NCBI GenBank assembly: GCA_003117195.1
Contig: BDSI01000005.1
Coordinates: forward strand, 418,857-482,856
DNA: 64,000 nt
Source: Eudorina sp. 2006-703-Eu-15
Taxonomy: Eukaryota; Chlorophyta; Chlorophyceae; Chlamydomonadales; Volvocaceae
Reading direction: 5' to 3'
Position numbers and translations under genes: made by a program. This document shows, piece by piece, positions 1 through 13,100 of the stretch (the first letter of the stretch is position 1; each line of letters starts with the position of its first letter). A model generated the notes under the pieces. It was not told the DNA's origin. It worked only from the letters and a program-made list of their open reading frames with translations, and made no database searches.

Positions 1-127
1 CACTTCCAGGGCAGGAAAACACGGGCGCAGGCAGGCAAGGCGGTTGGTAGGCGATACAGGAAACAAAGCGAACGTCCTGGCGCTGCCGCGGGAATGCGTC
101 GTGTCCGGCGCAGGAATGCGTCCGGGT

Positions 128-361
128 GGCGCCAAGGTGGGTGCGTGGCGCCAAGGTGGGTGCGTGGCGCCAAGGTGGGTGCGTGGCGCCAAGGTGGGTG
201 CGTGGCGCCAAGGTGGGTGAGTGGCGCCAAGGTGGGTGCGTGGCGCCAAGGTGGGTGCGTGGCGCCAAGGTGGGTGCGTGGCGCCAAGGTGGGTGCGTGG
301 CGCCAAGGTGGGTGCGTGGCGCCAAGGTGGGTGCGTGGCGCCAAGGTGGGTGCGTGGCGCC
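128..361. repeat. 19-bp minisatellite, 12 units plus a partial 13th
   Basis: The unit GGCGCCAAGGTGGGTGCGT repeats in perfect register every 19 bases from 128. One unit differs (GTGA instead of GTGC near 220). It lies just 3' of the last resolved exon of the giant minus-strand gene, so it is probably intronic. The unit length is not a multiple of three, so long plus-strand ORFs through it are artefacts. Confidence 0.95.
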
Positions 362-411
362 AGCGCTGCACACCCGGGCCCCAGCAGCTGAGCCTCTTGG
401 GATCCTCCCAC

Positions 412-1167
412 CTTGCGGTACTCCCGGTTGAGTGCGGTCGCCACCTCCCGCAGCAGCGCTGGTCCCTCCCTGGCGTCGGTCAGCAGCCGGTACGCAGCCG
501 CCAGCGCCTCCACGTCACGCGGCAGCTTGCGCACCCGTACGGTGCTGTCGTGCATCACCTCGACCATGCCGCGCAGCAGCGGCGCGACCCACGCGTCCGC
601 GCCGCCGCCGCTGCTGCCGCTGCTGCTGCGCCGGCCGTCGATGCTGCCGCCGCCGGAGGCCTTCAGGGCGAGGCGCAGCAGCACCGACCCCGCCTGCAGT
701 CCGACACATTGCAACCACACACAACCACACAACCACACAACCCCACGGGGTAAGGAGAAGGATTCCCCGGGAGCTGGTCGGCGGCAGGTAGGTGGCGCTT
801 GGACTGTGGGCTGTGGACCGACACCACGCCAACGCATACCCAATGCGCAGAGAATTCGATGGCCTGTACGGAACAACGGGAATCAAGCAAGACACACCCA
901 ATGCGCAGAGAACCATCTCTCCTGGCAGCCTGTGCAGGGTCGGTCGCGGACACACCCCGGGCCAAAGCTCTCACCGTGCGCGTATCCAGCGCATCATTCC
1001 CGCTGCTGTCGCGACGCGAGGTCCCCGACCCGCGGGTCGGGTAACCCCCCGCGCCGGAGCGCCGCCGCGCCGCCGCCTCAACCGCCTCCGTGATCATGTC
1101 CGGCTCGGCACGTACGAGCTCGTCCAGGTCCAGGAGCATCCGCCACGTGGCCAGAGACGGCAGCGCC
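412..1167 (-). CDS. EF-hand giant: C-terminal helical exons, gene continues past left edge
   Basis: Exons are 1167-975 (MLLDLDELVRAEPDMITEAV, then a Ser/Arg/Gly-rich stretch) and 693-412 (94 residues: Gly/Ser-rich, then helices with LLRGMVEVMHDSTVRVRKL and ALLREVATALNREYRK). The donor at 411 (GTGGGA) is phase 0, and the next exon would lie beyond the minisatellite or outside the window. No EF-hand or strand module is present here. No stop codon or poly(A) signal for this gene lies within the window. Confidence 0.7.
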
Positions 1168-4100
1168 CTGCGGTGGATAGGCAGGGGGGAGGAAGGCGCA
1201 CCAAGAACAGACGTTCATTTTCGTAGTACCGTAGTACTGACACATCCTTGCGCACGCGCAACAAGCTCTGGCCGAACGCCCCACGGGTCCGTCCTTGTGG
1301 GCATGCGCGCATGCGCGCATGCTACCCCCCACGATGCATGCCGTGCGCAGCACCAACACAGCCGGATAACGACGCACCAGTACGGAGACCGGTAAAGTGT
1401 GAGGGGGTTGAGGAGGCAAAAAGGGGAATCTGCCGGCGCATGGTTGCAAAGGTCGGCCAGCAGATGCATCCTGTGTATTAGTTGTACTACAGGCTGCGCC
1501 ACATGGAAGTGAGAGAGAGACGGCGCTCGTCGCACCTCCGTACACTGTCCCGTGGGTCAGTGTAGGCCGCGAGCTGCGGCCAGCCGCCCTTGACGCCGCC
1601 GTCCGGCGGGTTGTACAGCAGCCCCGACTCGCTGTCCCTCAGCAAGGTGCCCGAAGGGGCGTCGGCGCCGGCGGCCGCGCGGTCGGCTCTGCGGCGGCGG
1701 TCGCTGCTCCTGGCCTGGGGCAGGGGCCGGAGCTCCATCACAAACTCCCTGGGAAGGGGAAGGGGGAGGAGGAGGGGCCGAGGAAAGGTAAGCCAAGGAG
1801 GAGGAGGAGGAGGAGGAGCCGAGGAACGGTACGCCAAGAACGAGGAGGAGGAGGAGGAGGAGGGCGAGGAAGGAGGGAGGTGGTAGGGATGGCTTGCAAA
1901 TCCGTAGAATTGTGCAGATTGCGCTGACTGCCAGGGCAGGCAGGGAGGAGGCGGAGGACCGGCTAAACATGGGCCACAGGGCAGGCCGACCCCGATTGGG
2001 GACCCCGATGCGCTCTCTGGCAAATAAAGCGCGCCGCAGCCGTACCTGTCCGTGATGTCGGCCGCCGGGTCCACCGCACGCCCGCGCTTCACGTCATCGT
2101 CGTAGTCATTGGCGCTGCCGTCGGAGGGGTAGGCAGCAGCGCGGCCGTTGCGGCGGCCGCCCTCGCTGCCGTACCCGTCCACGTCATCGTCGTAGGACCC
2201 GCCCGCCGGGTGGCGTGACCTGTCCCGGCCTCGGTCGTAGTCATCGACGGCGCGGCGAATGCGGAATGGCGGGCGGGGCGGCCGCAGGAGCCCGTCCGGG
2301 GTGCGCGCGGGGAGGACCTGCGGCCGGGTTGGAACGCGCGGGCGCGTCACACGTCCCGCGCATCAGGCGGTTGACAGTTGGCAGTTGCACAGCATGGGCA
2401 GGAAGAACGACGCACATGGCAGCCGCACACCCACCCGCAGCGCCGTGAGCAGCTCCTTCCACTCCACGCCCCCGCTGTCGTTCACGTCCAGCAGCTGCAT
2501 GTACACCATCAGCTGCTGCATGTCGCGGGGGGCGCAGCCGGGCAGAATCGCATCCATGAACCTGCCGGGGACGGGGACGGCACCAGTGGGCGGCGGGCGG
2601 GATGAGATGGTGGGTGCAACCTGCAGCGTGGTGTCTGGTATCGTACGTTTGTGGACCAGAAACGTCTGTGGCGTTCCATACTAATAATAATGGCAGTATT
2701 TGTGGGGAAGTGGTAATGGAGGTTGTCATGGTAGGGGTGGTGGTGATGATGATGGTGGTGGTGGAGGTGGTGGTGGTGGAGGTGGTGGTGATGGTGGTGG
2801 TGGAGGTGGAGGTGGTAGTGGCGGGACTCTGTCCGGTCCAGTGCCGGGGACTAATGATCTGCCTCACGGCGGCCCCTACGGCAGGCCCCCGCCCACCCCC
2901 GTTTCTGGGTTTGGTTTTTCCCATTTCTGTGTACCGCCCGCCCCTCCCCCTCTCTTTGCAGCACCCACCACCTCAGCTCCCGGGGCTCCAGCTTGCCGCT
3001 GCCGTTGCCGTCCGCCCGGCAGAAGCGCTCCCAGGCGGCCCGCTGGTTGAGGCTGAGCGCGGAGCTGAGCTTGTTGAGCACCGCGACCACGTCGGGGTCC
3101 TGCGCAGGGGGGCAGGGGGGCAGGAGGGCAGGAGGGCGCGGCGCCGCACGCCACGGTGCCGTGTACATGTTTCAACGGCGCCAGAGGAGTAGCAGTGGAT
3201 GGAGGTAAGCGGTGGAGGTAAGAGGTAGAGGTGAAGAGGTGAACGCAGTTGCAGTTGAGAGCTGCCGTTGCGCAACAACGAACCGGGCGCGGGGCCCCGA
3301 TGATATGCACCAGGACCAGCTCCAGCTGGTTCACTAGGAGAGGGCTTTCTTCACCCAGCGGGCTTCCTGCTGACACCTGCTGACTTTGCGGGCGCTGGCC
3401 TGTCCCACCCAGCATGTTTCAGACGCCGTACCGACTGCCCCCTCCCTATCGGCGTCCTTCGGACCTTGGCTCCGGCAGTCAGGGCAGCCAGGTATACCCG
3501 GCTTCCCCAGGTATACCCCCAGGTCGAGCAAGCCAGACGCATCCCAACCAGATCACCATACCCGCCCGCCCCCCCGCCCGCCCGGCCTCCCCTCCTCACC
3601 TGCAGCTTCCCGATACGGCGGCCCGCATCCCCCATCTGTTGGAACACGTCCAGCACCTCCTCGCGGGTCACCAGACGGTCGCCGTCCAGGTCCAAGAGCG
3701 CCTGCGGATAGGGTGCGTGTAGGGCCCGGGAGGAAAAATTGAAAAAAGAAATAAACCCGAAGAACGAACCCGGGCACACCCAGCACAGCTCAGTATACTT
3801 ACGTGGTGCGGTACCTGCATAGCAATGGAAAGATTGAGACTGTGCGCGGGCGCGTGGCGGCGCGGCCGCGCTGCCGCCGGTGCAGTAGCGAGCAAAATGC
3901 GAACCCGAACCAACCCGGAAAGGACAGATACTTTACCGACCTGTGGTGGTAGAAGGAGTAGCCGAGCCGCGAGCGATGTCCGAGGTCATGGCGATGCACA
4001 GAGGGAAGCCGAGGAATTGAATGAGTGGGTGCGGTGTGAGAGGGGCAACTAAGTACGTAACAACCAAAGGAAACATCAAAAGGAAAACAGTATGCGAGAA

Positions 4101-7100
4101 TGGCGGGGCGGCAGCGCGGCGCGGAAGAGGACAGGCCAGGCGAGGGGGAGCGGGATATGGGACGGGAGACGGTACGACATGTACGGCACGTACGACAGGG
4201 GGAGCAAACATGGGGCAGGGACGAGGAGACGGACGACCGGGTGGCGGGCCAAGTTCGGGGTATGGCTCCCCACCGTGCCCGGTCGCAGCGGAGCATCCCC
4301 TGCATGTGGGGTGCCGCGTGGTGGTGTGCCTAAGGCTGTCGGGCGGGCGGCCCGGGGGGAAGGGGAAGAGGGGTTCGCTGTCTCGACTGACATGCGGGGG
4401 GAAGGCGCCGAGCGGCGCGGGGGCCGATGGGTGATATTGCGTGAAGAGCAGCGCGGGCGGACCCGAACAACGGGCGCGCCGAGTTGAGAGCGCTGATGTG
4501 GACGTCGGCGACGCTCGCGGCGATGGTGGGTGCAACCGACCAAGGCACGTGCGGCACAACATCCCGGCCCCCGATCCCTGGCGCCATCACCTAGCCACCG
4601 ATTAATAACAGCGGGACAGCAACACGCCTCTGATGCTGCAACGCCAACAAAGCACCTCAGGGCGCCACATTCCCCACCTACTACACACCGACGCGCCCGT
4701 GGGCCCCAAACACACTCATGCAGACCGGGTACCCGGGTTTGTTTCTAGGGTTTCAATTTCCTTGTCCAATAACCCATGCAGACACGCACCTAAGTTGCCC
4801 ATCTGACCCACCGACCCGCCACCGTCCCCCCGCACCGAGCCCCGCCACCGTCCCACCCACCATGAGGTACTTGGTGCTGGCGGTGCTGAGCTCCTCGCCC
4901 AGCAGGACGCGGGCCAGCTGCCTCAGCTCCCGGGCGTCCAGGCTCGCGCTGGCGTCCCGGTCGAAGGACGCCATCAGGTCCGTCAGGTGCACTCGCTCGA
5001 TGCGGAGCTTGCGGTCGAGCGCCTCAAAGAAGCGGTGGCCTGCCGGGGTCAAGTGAGGTGAGGGGGTCAAGTAAGGGGGTTGAGTGAGGGGGTTGTTCGA
5101 TGGGGGAAAAGGGAGGAGCCCAGAACGGGCCAAGTAGCAGCCCGAGGGTTGAAGCCAAACGCTGCGCAGCGTCCTGATCACGCTGCTCGGCGCAGCCCAG
5201 CACTTCGCGAAAAGGGGTGCTGGTGGAGCTGGTGCTAATTTACCCGCGCCGTCCCCACATCAGCCTGATTATGGTATCTTCGGCTTCACCGCCATCTTCG
5301 GCTTCACCGCCCGGCATCCAGCAGAGGGGAGAGCACAATGGGTAACCAAACCTCCCTAGCCCTCACCCAAGGTGCTCTCCAGCCTGCGCACGTGGCCGTC
5401 CGGCGTCCGGGCGCCGATCAACACCGGCCACGTGCCGTCCTCGGCCTCGCGGCCGGCCCCGCCGCCGTTGACCCTGGCCGCTGCCGCCTTGGCCGCCAGC
5501 TGGAACACCAGCCCCGTCTGCGGGTCCAGCAGGTAGTCCCGACCCTCGGGTCGGCAGTGCCAGGCGTCCAGCCGCCACTCGCGGACCTCGGCGAACGGCC
5601 GCAGCCTGCCGTTGCCCAGGTCGGAGCGCGCCGACGGCGCAGCCCGGCCGCCACTGCGGTCTGTGACGGGCCTGCGGGGTGGCATGACATGCCGGGAGGG
5701 CCGGTGGGAGGTGGGAGAGGATCAGGCGATGAACCGTGGCCGCAGAAACGACCGCTGCGATCTTATACCCCCGGCACCGCTCAACGGAGAGAGAGCCTGT
5801 TGTGAGGTCTCCAGGAACGGCGCTCACCTGGCCACATATTTGGCGCTCAGGCGCCGGCCGTCCGGCAGCTGCAGGTCCATGCCGTACATCGCGTGCGCCA
5901 GCTCGACGTACGATAGTGCGCCGTCGCCGTTCAGGTCGAGGGAGTGCAGGTGGGTCATCAGGTGTCTGCGAGGCGTCATCATCAGGTCGGGGCGGGGCGG
6001 CGCGGCGCGGGGCGGGGAGGGGCGGGGCTCAGGCAACGAAGTCCGGACGGACCCGTGGGTCGCTCGCACCCGGTCGCTTCCCGCACGGCAGCCACACCTG
6101 ATGTCCATGCTGCTGAGCTCCGGCAGGCAGGCCCGCAGGAAGCGGGCCAGCTCGCGGGGCTCCAGGCGGCCGTTGCCGTTGACGTCGAAGCGCGCGAACG
6201 TCGCGGCCGCTGACTCCTGCGGCACAGATCGCAGTGGCGTGCAACACCCTAAGAATCAGATGTAGCAAACCGAGGCCGGTACCAAACCAAACCAGGATCA
6301 TTCGACACCGCGTCGGTATTACAATACAGGCTCGGTTGCTGAATCCGACGCCCCAGGGAGCCCGGGTGCCGCCGCCCGCTGCCCGCAGCCCGGCACGCAC
6401 CCTCTGGCTCCTCAGGTAGGCCCCGATGCGCTCCAGGAGGGACTCCAGCAGCGGCCCGTCCGGCCCTGCGCCGCCGTCCGCCGCCCGGTCCTTGACGGCC
6501 GCCCAGCAGTCCCTCACTGCGGCCACCAGCTCCTCATAGCTCACCGCCGAGTCGCCATCCACATCCATCATGGCCTGCACGGTTGAGGAATTAACAACCG
6601 GTGGACACTCACCCCCGGCGGCGCGGAACTGGCGCCCGACCGGCCCTTGCCGCCGTGCGCGCAGAGCATCGCATCCGGCGGCGGCGCATCGAAAAGGACG
6701 GGGTCGCAGGTGCCGCTGACTTCCACCTGTTTAATCCGTTCCCTCGCTTCTCCTGCCTCTGTTTTAGCCTCCTGGAACCGGCTCCGCAGTCGCGCCCCTC
6801 CGTCCCGCGCTGCCTTGGCCAGCCCGGCCCCCTTGTGGTGAGTTTGACTGGGATCATTCTGGGCATGCTTTTCGTTCTCAGCCCCTATTCCGGTGGTCCC
6901 CCCTGTCCTGCTGCCCCTGCCGCCTGCCCACGCCCCCAGCCCCACCAGCAGGTAGCCGATGTCTGCCTCGCTGACGGAGGGCCCCAGCAGGTCGCGGACC
7001 AGCCGGCCCAGCTCGCGGCCCTCCAGCACGCCGTTGCGGTTGGTGTCGTACCGGTCAAACACGTCACGGAGCCGGACCTGCGAGGGGGAGGGGCCCGGGA

Positions 7101-10100
7101 AAGAAGCATCATGAGGCGGCTCCCGAGACAGAGGGAGAGCGCAACGGGGGATGGCGGTGCGCCTACATGAATGAGGGTACCCCCGAGGGCCCCGATGGAT
7201 GGACGTTGGTGAGGGAAGGATGATGGCAAGCGCGGGCACGCAAAAGCACGTGTGCACGGCACGCGGTACTTCCCACGGGCAGCAATCCAATCGGTGAACC
7301 CGTTCTGGGCCGCATGCTCATTTGCTAATCCTCCCAGCCCTGCCCCTCACCCGGTTCTCCTTGAGCGCCGTATCCAGGGCCTCAAACAGGCGGTCTGCAG
7401 GGTTAGGCCCGCCGCGGCCCCCCCTGTCACGCCCCGAACCCGGCCCCGGGATAACCGTACGGCTGCCCGTACGACCCGGTGAGGTACGGAAGGGCGCCAG
7501 CTCCAGGCGGGGGCCCAGCCGCCGGTCGTCCACCAGCACGTAGACCAGGCCTGTGGCCAGGGGACGTGGCGAAGGCCCGAATCGAAATGGTTCAGGAGCG
7601 CGCCTCCCAGGACACACCGAAGGCCACCCCGGAACGAGAATGAAGCCCCGTGCCTGCCTGCCCGTCCTTCCCCGTACATCACCGCAGGGGCGCATCTGCT
7701 TTCAGACAGCGTCTGATGGTAAAACGTGAACGGCACGGGTTATACAGGGTGTGGGGTTAAGGTTGATCAACGGCTCGTGAGAGTTTTGTGCAGACATTGT
7801 GCCCTGCTGAGCGCCTCAGCGCGGATGGGCGCATCGGTGGGCCCGGGGTGTAGGTGAGGGGCAGCACACGCACCCGTGTCCGGGTCCCGGTAGTAGGCGG
7901 CTCCCTGGTGCTGGAAGGCCTCCAGCCGCGCCACGGACGGCGGTGCTGCGCCCTGCCCCGGCCGTGGCCCTGTGCCTGCCCCAGGCGCCACCCCAGCCGG
8001 GAAGCCCGGCTTGGCCGTACCGCCGGGGTAGCGCACGAAGATGGCCCTGCAGGGAAGAAGGGTAGCGGACGTTACAGTGGACCCCGCAGGTCATGTTGCT
8101 ATGTTTTCACACCAATGCTTTCACGCCTGCGAGACAGGCGAAATGGAGGTGCTGTTCTGGTCCCAGGTGCGCGTGATCCCTGGCGGTGGCCGGGGGCCTT
8201 CTGTTCGCCCCGCCCCGCCCGCTCCTGATCAGTACGATGTGTGCAAAGGGAGACCAGGCAGCCCCCAGCCCGGAGCGGACGCGCCACCACCGGCCCTCGC
8301 CCCTCCTCCTCATCTCCACCTCATCCCCATCCGTATCTGTTCTGACCCGTTGTACCGACACGGCAAGCGCTTGCACCCTGATGTCTACCCATCACGGATC
8401 ACTTTCAACATCCGCCTACTCCGCATCCCCATCATCGCCATACGCCCATACCCACACTCGTCCCGCTCATCAGCCACCGGGCACGCACCCTCACCTGAAC
8501 GCGATGAGCAGGTCGTTGAAGGAGAACCTGCCCGTCTTGGCCAGGTCGCTGCCGTGCGCGTGGGTCAGCAGGTAGTGCATCTCCCGCTGGGCCAGCCGCT
8601 GGCCGCGGAGCACGTCCTGAGGATGGGATGGGGCCGCGGGGGATGGGGGCATGGGCCAGCCCGTGAGAGGCACACAGACGGGCGGGGTGGTCGGGCAGGG
8701 TACGGTGCAGGGCTTTGGCTCGCTGGACGATTTCACGGTCGGTCGGTCGGTCGGTCGGTCGGTCGGTCAGTCGGTCGGTCGGTTGGTGGTGATACGGTAA
8801 CAGAGAGAGAGACGCGAGGTGAGGGATAGAAAGAATTGCAAGCCCAGAAGGACCCGGAGAGGCGACGGAGATGGGCCGGAGGAGTGTGGTGACTGGCGCT
8901 AAAGCTCACGGAGCTTAGCAAGCAGGCCCTGGGCTGAGCAGGGGCACGGGCGCAGGTGCAGGTGCGGGTGCGGGCGCGGTGCAGGGGGAAAGGTTACCTC
9001 CTCCCGACATGCCCCGGAGCAACATCCAGAGTCGCCTCCTCAGCTCACCCCACCCTCACCGTGAAAAATGCGGGCAGCTTGAGCAGGGTGAGGCGGCCTT
9101 CCTGTTTGACGTCGTGCCGCCGGAACACATCGCAGTTGCCCTCCTGCGCGAGCGGCCCATCCGGCAGCAACGGCGGCCCAGTCGCGAGCGGTGGCAGGTA
9201 CAGGTACGATAGCAGTGCCGGCGCACAGCGGCGCGGGACGGGGATTCACACCAGGGCTTCCACATGGGCCGGTCCTCGACTTGCCTACACCCAGCCCCGT
9301 GCAGGCTTTGCTAGCCCCCGTGCAGGGATTTTGACGCCCCGTGCAGCCGCCTCCCTCCAGGCGGCTGCACGGGGCCGAAGCTGTGCGAGTTCCAAGCAAG
9401 CCGGCGCGGCCGTTCATCGGGCAACGCCCCCCCTGCCCGCAGCACGGCCGCCCGGAGGCGGGTGCCCCCCTCAACTTACCTTGTCCGCCTGCAGGTACTT
9501 GGACAGTCGCTCCAGGGCTTTGCGCACGTCCTCCGACTGCGCCCCCGACCAGTCGGTGGCCCGCCGCTCCAGGGCGAGGTACTCCTTGGCAACTGCCAGG
9601 AATTCCTGAGGGTGGAGAGGATGGGAAGAGGGGGATGGAGCACGCTGCTACACATGAACCATGGATGCAATGACCGTCCCCCAATGTCGGCTTGTGCCAT
9701 TCCAGCCCCTTTCAGCCGGTTCCAGCCCCTTCCAGCCCCATCCAGCTCATATTCCAATCCATTCCAGCTCATATTCCAATCCATTCCAGCTCATATTCCA
9801 ATCCATTCCAGCTCATATTCCAATCCATTCCGGCTCATATTCCAACCCATTCCGGCTCATATTCCAACCCATTCCGGCCCATTCCAACCCATTCCAGCAA
9901 CATACACACCTGCTCCGTGACGCTCCTGCTGCCATCCAGATCCAGCATGGCCACGAAGTAGGCCACGTCGGCGGGGGAGGCGGCCTGGGGCCCAAGCAGA
10001 TCCGCCACCAGGTTGCCCAGCTCGCGGGGCTCCAGTCGCCCGCTGCGGTCCGTGTCATAGCGGGCAAACACATCGGAGAACCGAACCTGCGGCGCGAGGT

Positions 10101-13100
10101 TGGAGGGGACGACGAGGGGCGGGCGGGTTCCGCAGGGAAGGGTTGGAGCGGGGAGGGTGTAGGAAATCGGTAGACATATTTGAACTGCGCTGCTGGAGCG
10201 GGGAGGCGGAGGGCGTCCCCCGTGCGGCTTCGAAGGTCGGGGCAGCGGACCTATGGGTCGGTGTCACGCCGTGCTCTGCCGCACCCCGCCCACGGCCCTT
10301 TCCAAACCTCACCTGGGCGCTCTTCAAATATCTGTCAAGAGCGGAGAAGAGCTCGGCGGACGTGGCTTGGCCCGTGGTGCGTTGCAGCCCGCCGCTGGGA
10401 TCGGGGAGGGCATAGGAAATTGGCAGACATTGGGATCGGGGAGCGCGGGGAGGGCGAAGGCGAGTGCGCCAAAGGTCATGACGGGTATTTGGAAGTCGCC
10501 ATGTTATGTCACTGCGCCACAGGTTCTCTCCCACGGGTCAGCCCCACACGGTGCACGCGGATCCACACTCAACGGCGCAATGGCTAGGCAACACACAGCC
10601 CAAGGGGCGCCCGCCGGGCGGTGTACCGGTCGCCCATCGCACCTGGAGGGGTCGAACAGGCCCACCACGCGTGGCCACTGCTGTGCTCGGACTGCCTGCG
10701 TGGCCATAGGCAGGGGCGTCGGGGCAGTGTGAAGGCTTACGGCACGAGGGCAGCCCGGGAAGTTGCTCCAGGTTCCCCACAACCACCACCACCACCGCCG
10801 CCACCACCACCACCACCACCATCGCCACCACCACCACGCACCTGCGCCCCCGGGATCTCATACACGAAGTTGTTGTAGCGGCTCAGCAGGTAGCGCTGGC
10901 CGCCCAGCCGGGTCTCCTCCAACTCCAAGGAGGCCAGCACCGGCTCACGGACCGCCGGGCGCTCCACGTACGACCTGCGCGCCACAGCCGTACGTACGTG
11001 CCCCGGTGCGGGGACGTTTATTGATCACTCGCGTCGGCATCGGAAGCCCAGGCGCGGGGCGGGGCGGGGCGGGGGTGTATGCACTCACTGGACGGGTGAG
11101 ATGGTCTCTGCATATCCTCCGCCTCGGCCCGAGCGCCAGCTGCCCGCAGCGATGATCCGGTCGGGCGTCTGCGGGGGACGGCCAGAGGGCGAATACGGCA
11201 CCGGCGGTCGCGTGTGCGTGTGTTGGAGAACTGGCATGACCCGAGGGCCCCCTACCAGCAAGCTGCGGAGCCGCTTGGACAGGGGTGGGTATCTCTCCTG
11301 TGAGCCGGTGAGGCGGGTCCTTTGTATCCGTTCATCCCTTTTGTTGGGCAGAAAGGCACCCGCTGCCGCACCGCAACTAGTAGTAGTTACGTAGTGTTTC
11401 GCCACGCCTAGTTCATCCATGCATGAGACGCCCCTGGACCGAGAGCTCCACCCTAGGCAGCCGGGCCTGTCCATATGTGCGTCTGCGTGGGGTCGGGAAA
11501 CCCGCTCGCCAGGCCCGCCCGGGCCTCTGACCTGCAGCTCCACGGCCCTCATGGCGTACATGAACTCCTGGAAGCTCAGCGTGCCGTCGCCGTTGTGGTC
11601 CTGCGTAGGGTGCGGGGAGGGGTGCGGTGCAGGGCGTGGGGCGTGAGGTTTGCGACGACAGAGCCGCAGCTGAAGGCTAGGGTTTCTAGGCCTTACCCCC
11701 GACCTCCATCGCCCGCCTCCTCCACGTCCCAGCGACGACCCCTGCCCCTGATCTGAGGCGGCCCCTTCCCGCTCCCACCATGTTTCTGAACAGCGCCACC
11801 ACCGCCACCCGCAGCTCCTCGGGTTGCAGGTGTGGGGCCAGCCGCCGCAGCAGCGCCGCCACCTCCCGGGGCTCCAGCCGCCCGCTGCCGTCGCGGTCGG
11901 CCTTCGCGGGGCCATGCAGCACGGCGCAACGCCGATGTGTTGGAACCATCATCAAAACACGTGTCCTTCACTTCTTGGCGGTGGAAACGGCCGAAGATCA
12001 GGCATTCCTTAAACAAGAGGAAGATGGAGAACTTGGAACAGGGCTGTGATCTGTACTGATCAACATGTCCGGACTCATGTTTTACGTGTTTCGGGGAACC
12101 ATTACACATCCAAGGACCTTTCGTGGCCGAACTTCATACCACTACTCCGCGATAATCGTCTACGTGTCGTCTGTCGACAGCTTCATTTCCCCTCGGCTCC
12201 CTTACCTGGCGGAACAGCGACAAGGCCGCGTCCCGGTCGTGCACCAACGTCTCCGACAGCCGCCTCAGCGCCGCCGCCGCCTCGGGTGGCAGCTCCGCAG
12301 CGGACGGCCCCGTCGCCGCCGCGGACGTCTCCGCCGCCAGGCTGTCCCGACACACCTGGAGAAACTGTTCGTACGTGACCTGGTCCAAGCCGTGCACGTC
12401 CAGCATCGCCTGGTGGTGGTTTCGGAGGAAAGGAGAGTCGGTACGGTCCGCGGTGTTCCGATTGGGAAGACGACTTTACTCGGGAGATGATGGTCGAGAA
12501 GGCAGCGGGCGGTGTCGGGTGTCCATCGGCCCAACCGAAAACCGACGTGGCCGCCGTGGCACCGTGCCTGCACCGACGCAGTCTACATACTGATGATCCC
12601 TGCTGCGCCTGCGCCTGAACGCCCCAGACAACCCCGCCAAGGGAGCCCCGACCGTCCTAGCGTCCTACCAGCAAGTAGTTGAGCTGCGGGGATGTGGCCT
12701 CGGGCATCACATGCTTGACCAGGCGACCCATCTCGCGGGAGTCCAGCGCGCCGCTGCGGTCCGCGTCCGCGGCGTCGAACAGCTGCCGCAGCCGGATCTT
12801 GCCGTCCTTCAGGAAGGCATCCAGCCGCTGCGGGGGATGCGACGTGCCGTATGTACCAGGGCGGGTCAAGGGAGGTCCGCAGGGCGGCGGGGAAAGGCAG
12901 CGGGCAGGGCACACGGTGCAGGGGGGAAGAGCGGGCCGTTGGCGTCAGTTCCCGCCCCGGCCCACACACACACACACACCACGCCTCGCCTCGCCTCGCC
13001 ATGCTTGCAAGGGGACTTGGGGGGATGTACCCCTGCAACACATGCGCCACGAGCACAGAAAAAAGTGTTGCGGGCTGCGGGCGGCAGGCAGGCGCGCCGC

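Noticed and set aside
94..753. Plus-strand ORF with repeated GGC-type peptide
   Set aside because: It reads through the 19-bp minisatellite and then across the antisense of exon 693-412; the repeat is not a multiple of three and the peptide has no domain.
9729..9900. CRISPR-like array
   Set aside because: Units are contiguous with no spacers, in an intron of a eukaryotic gene.
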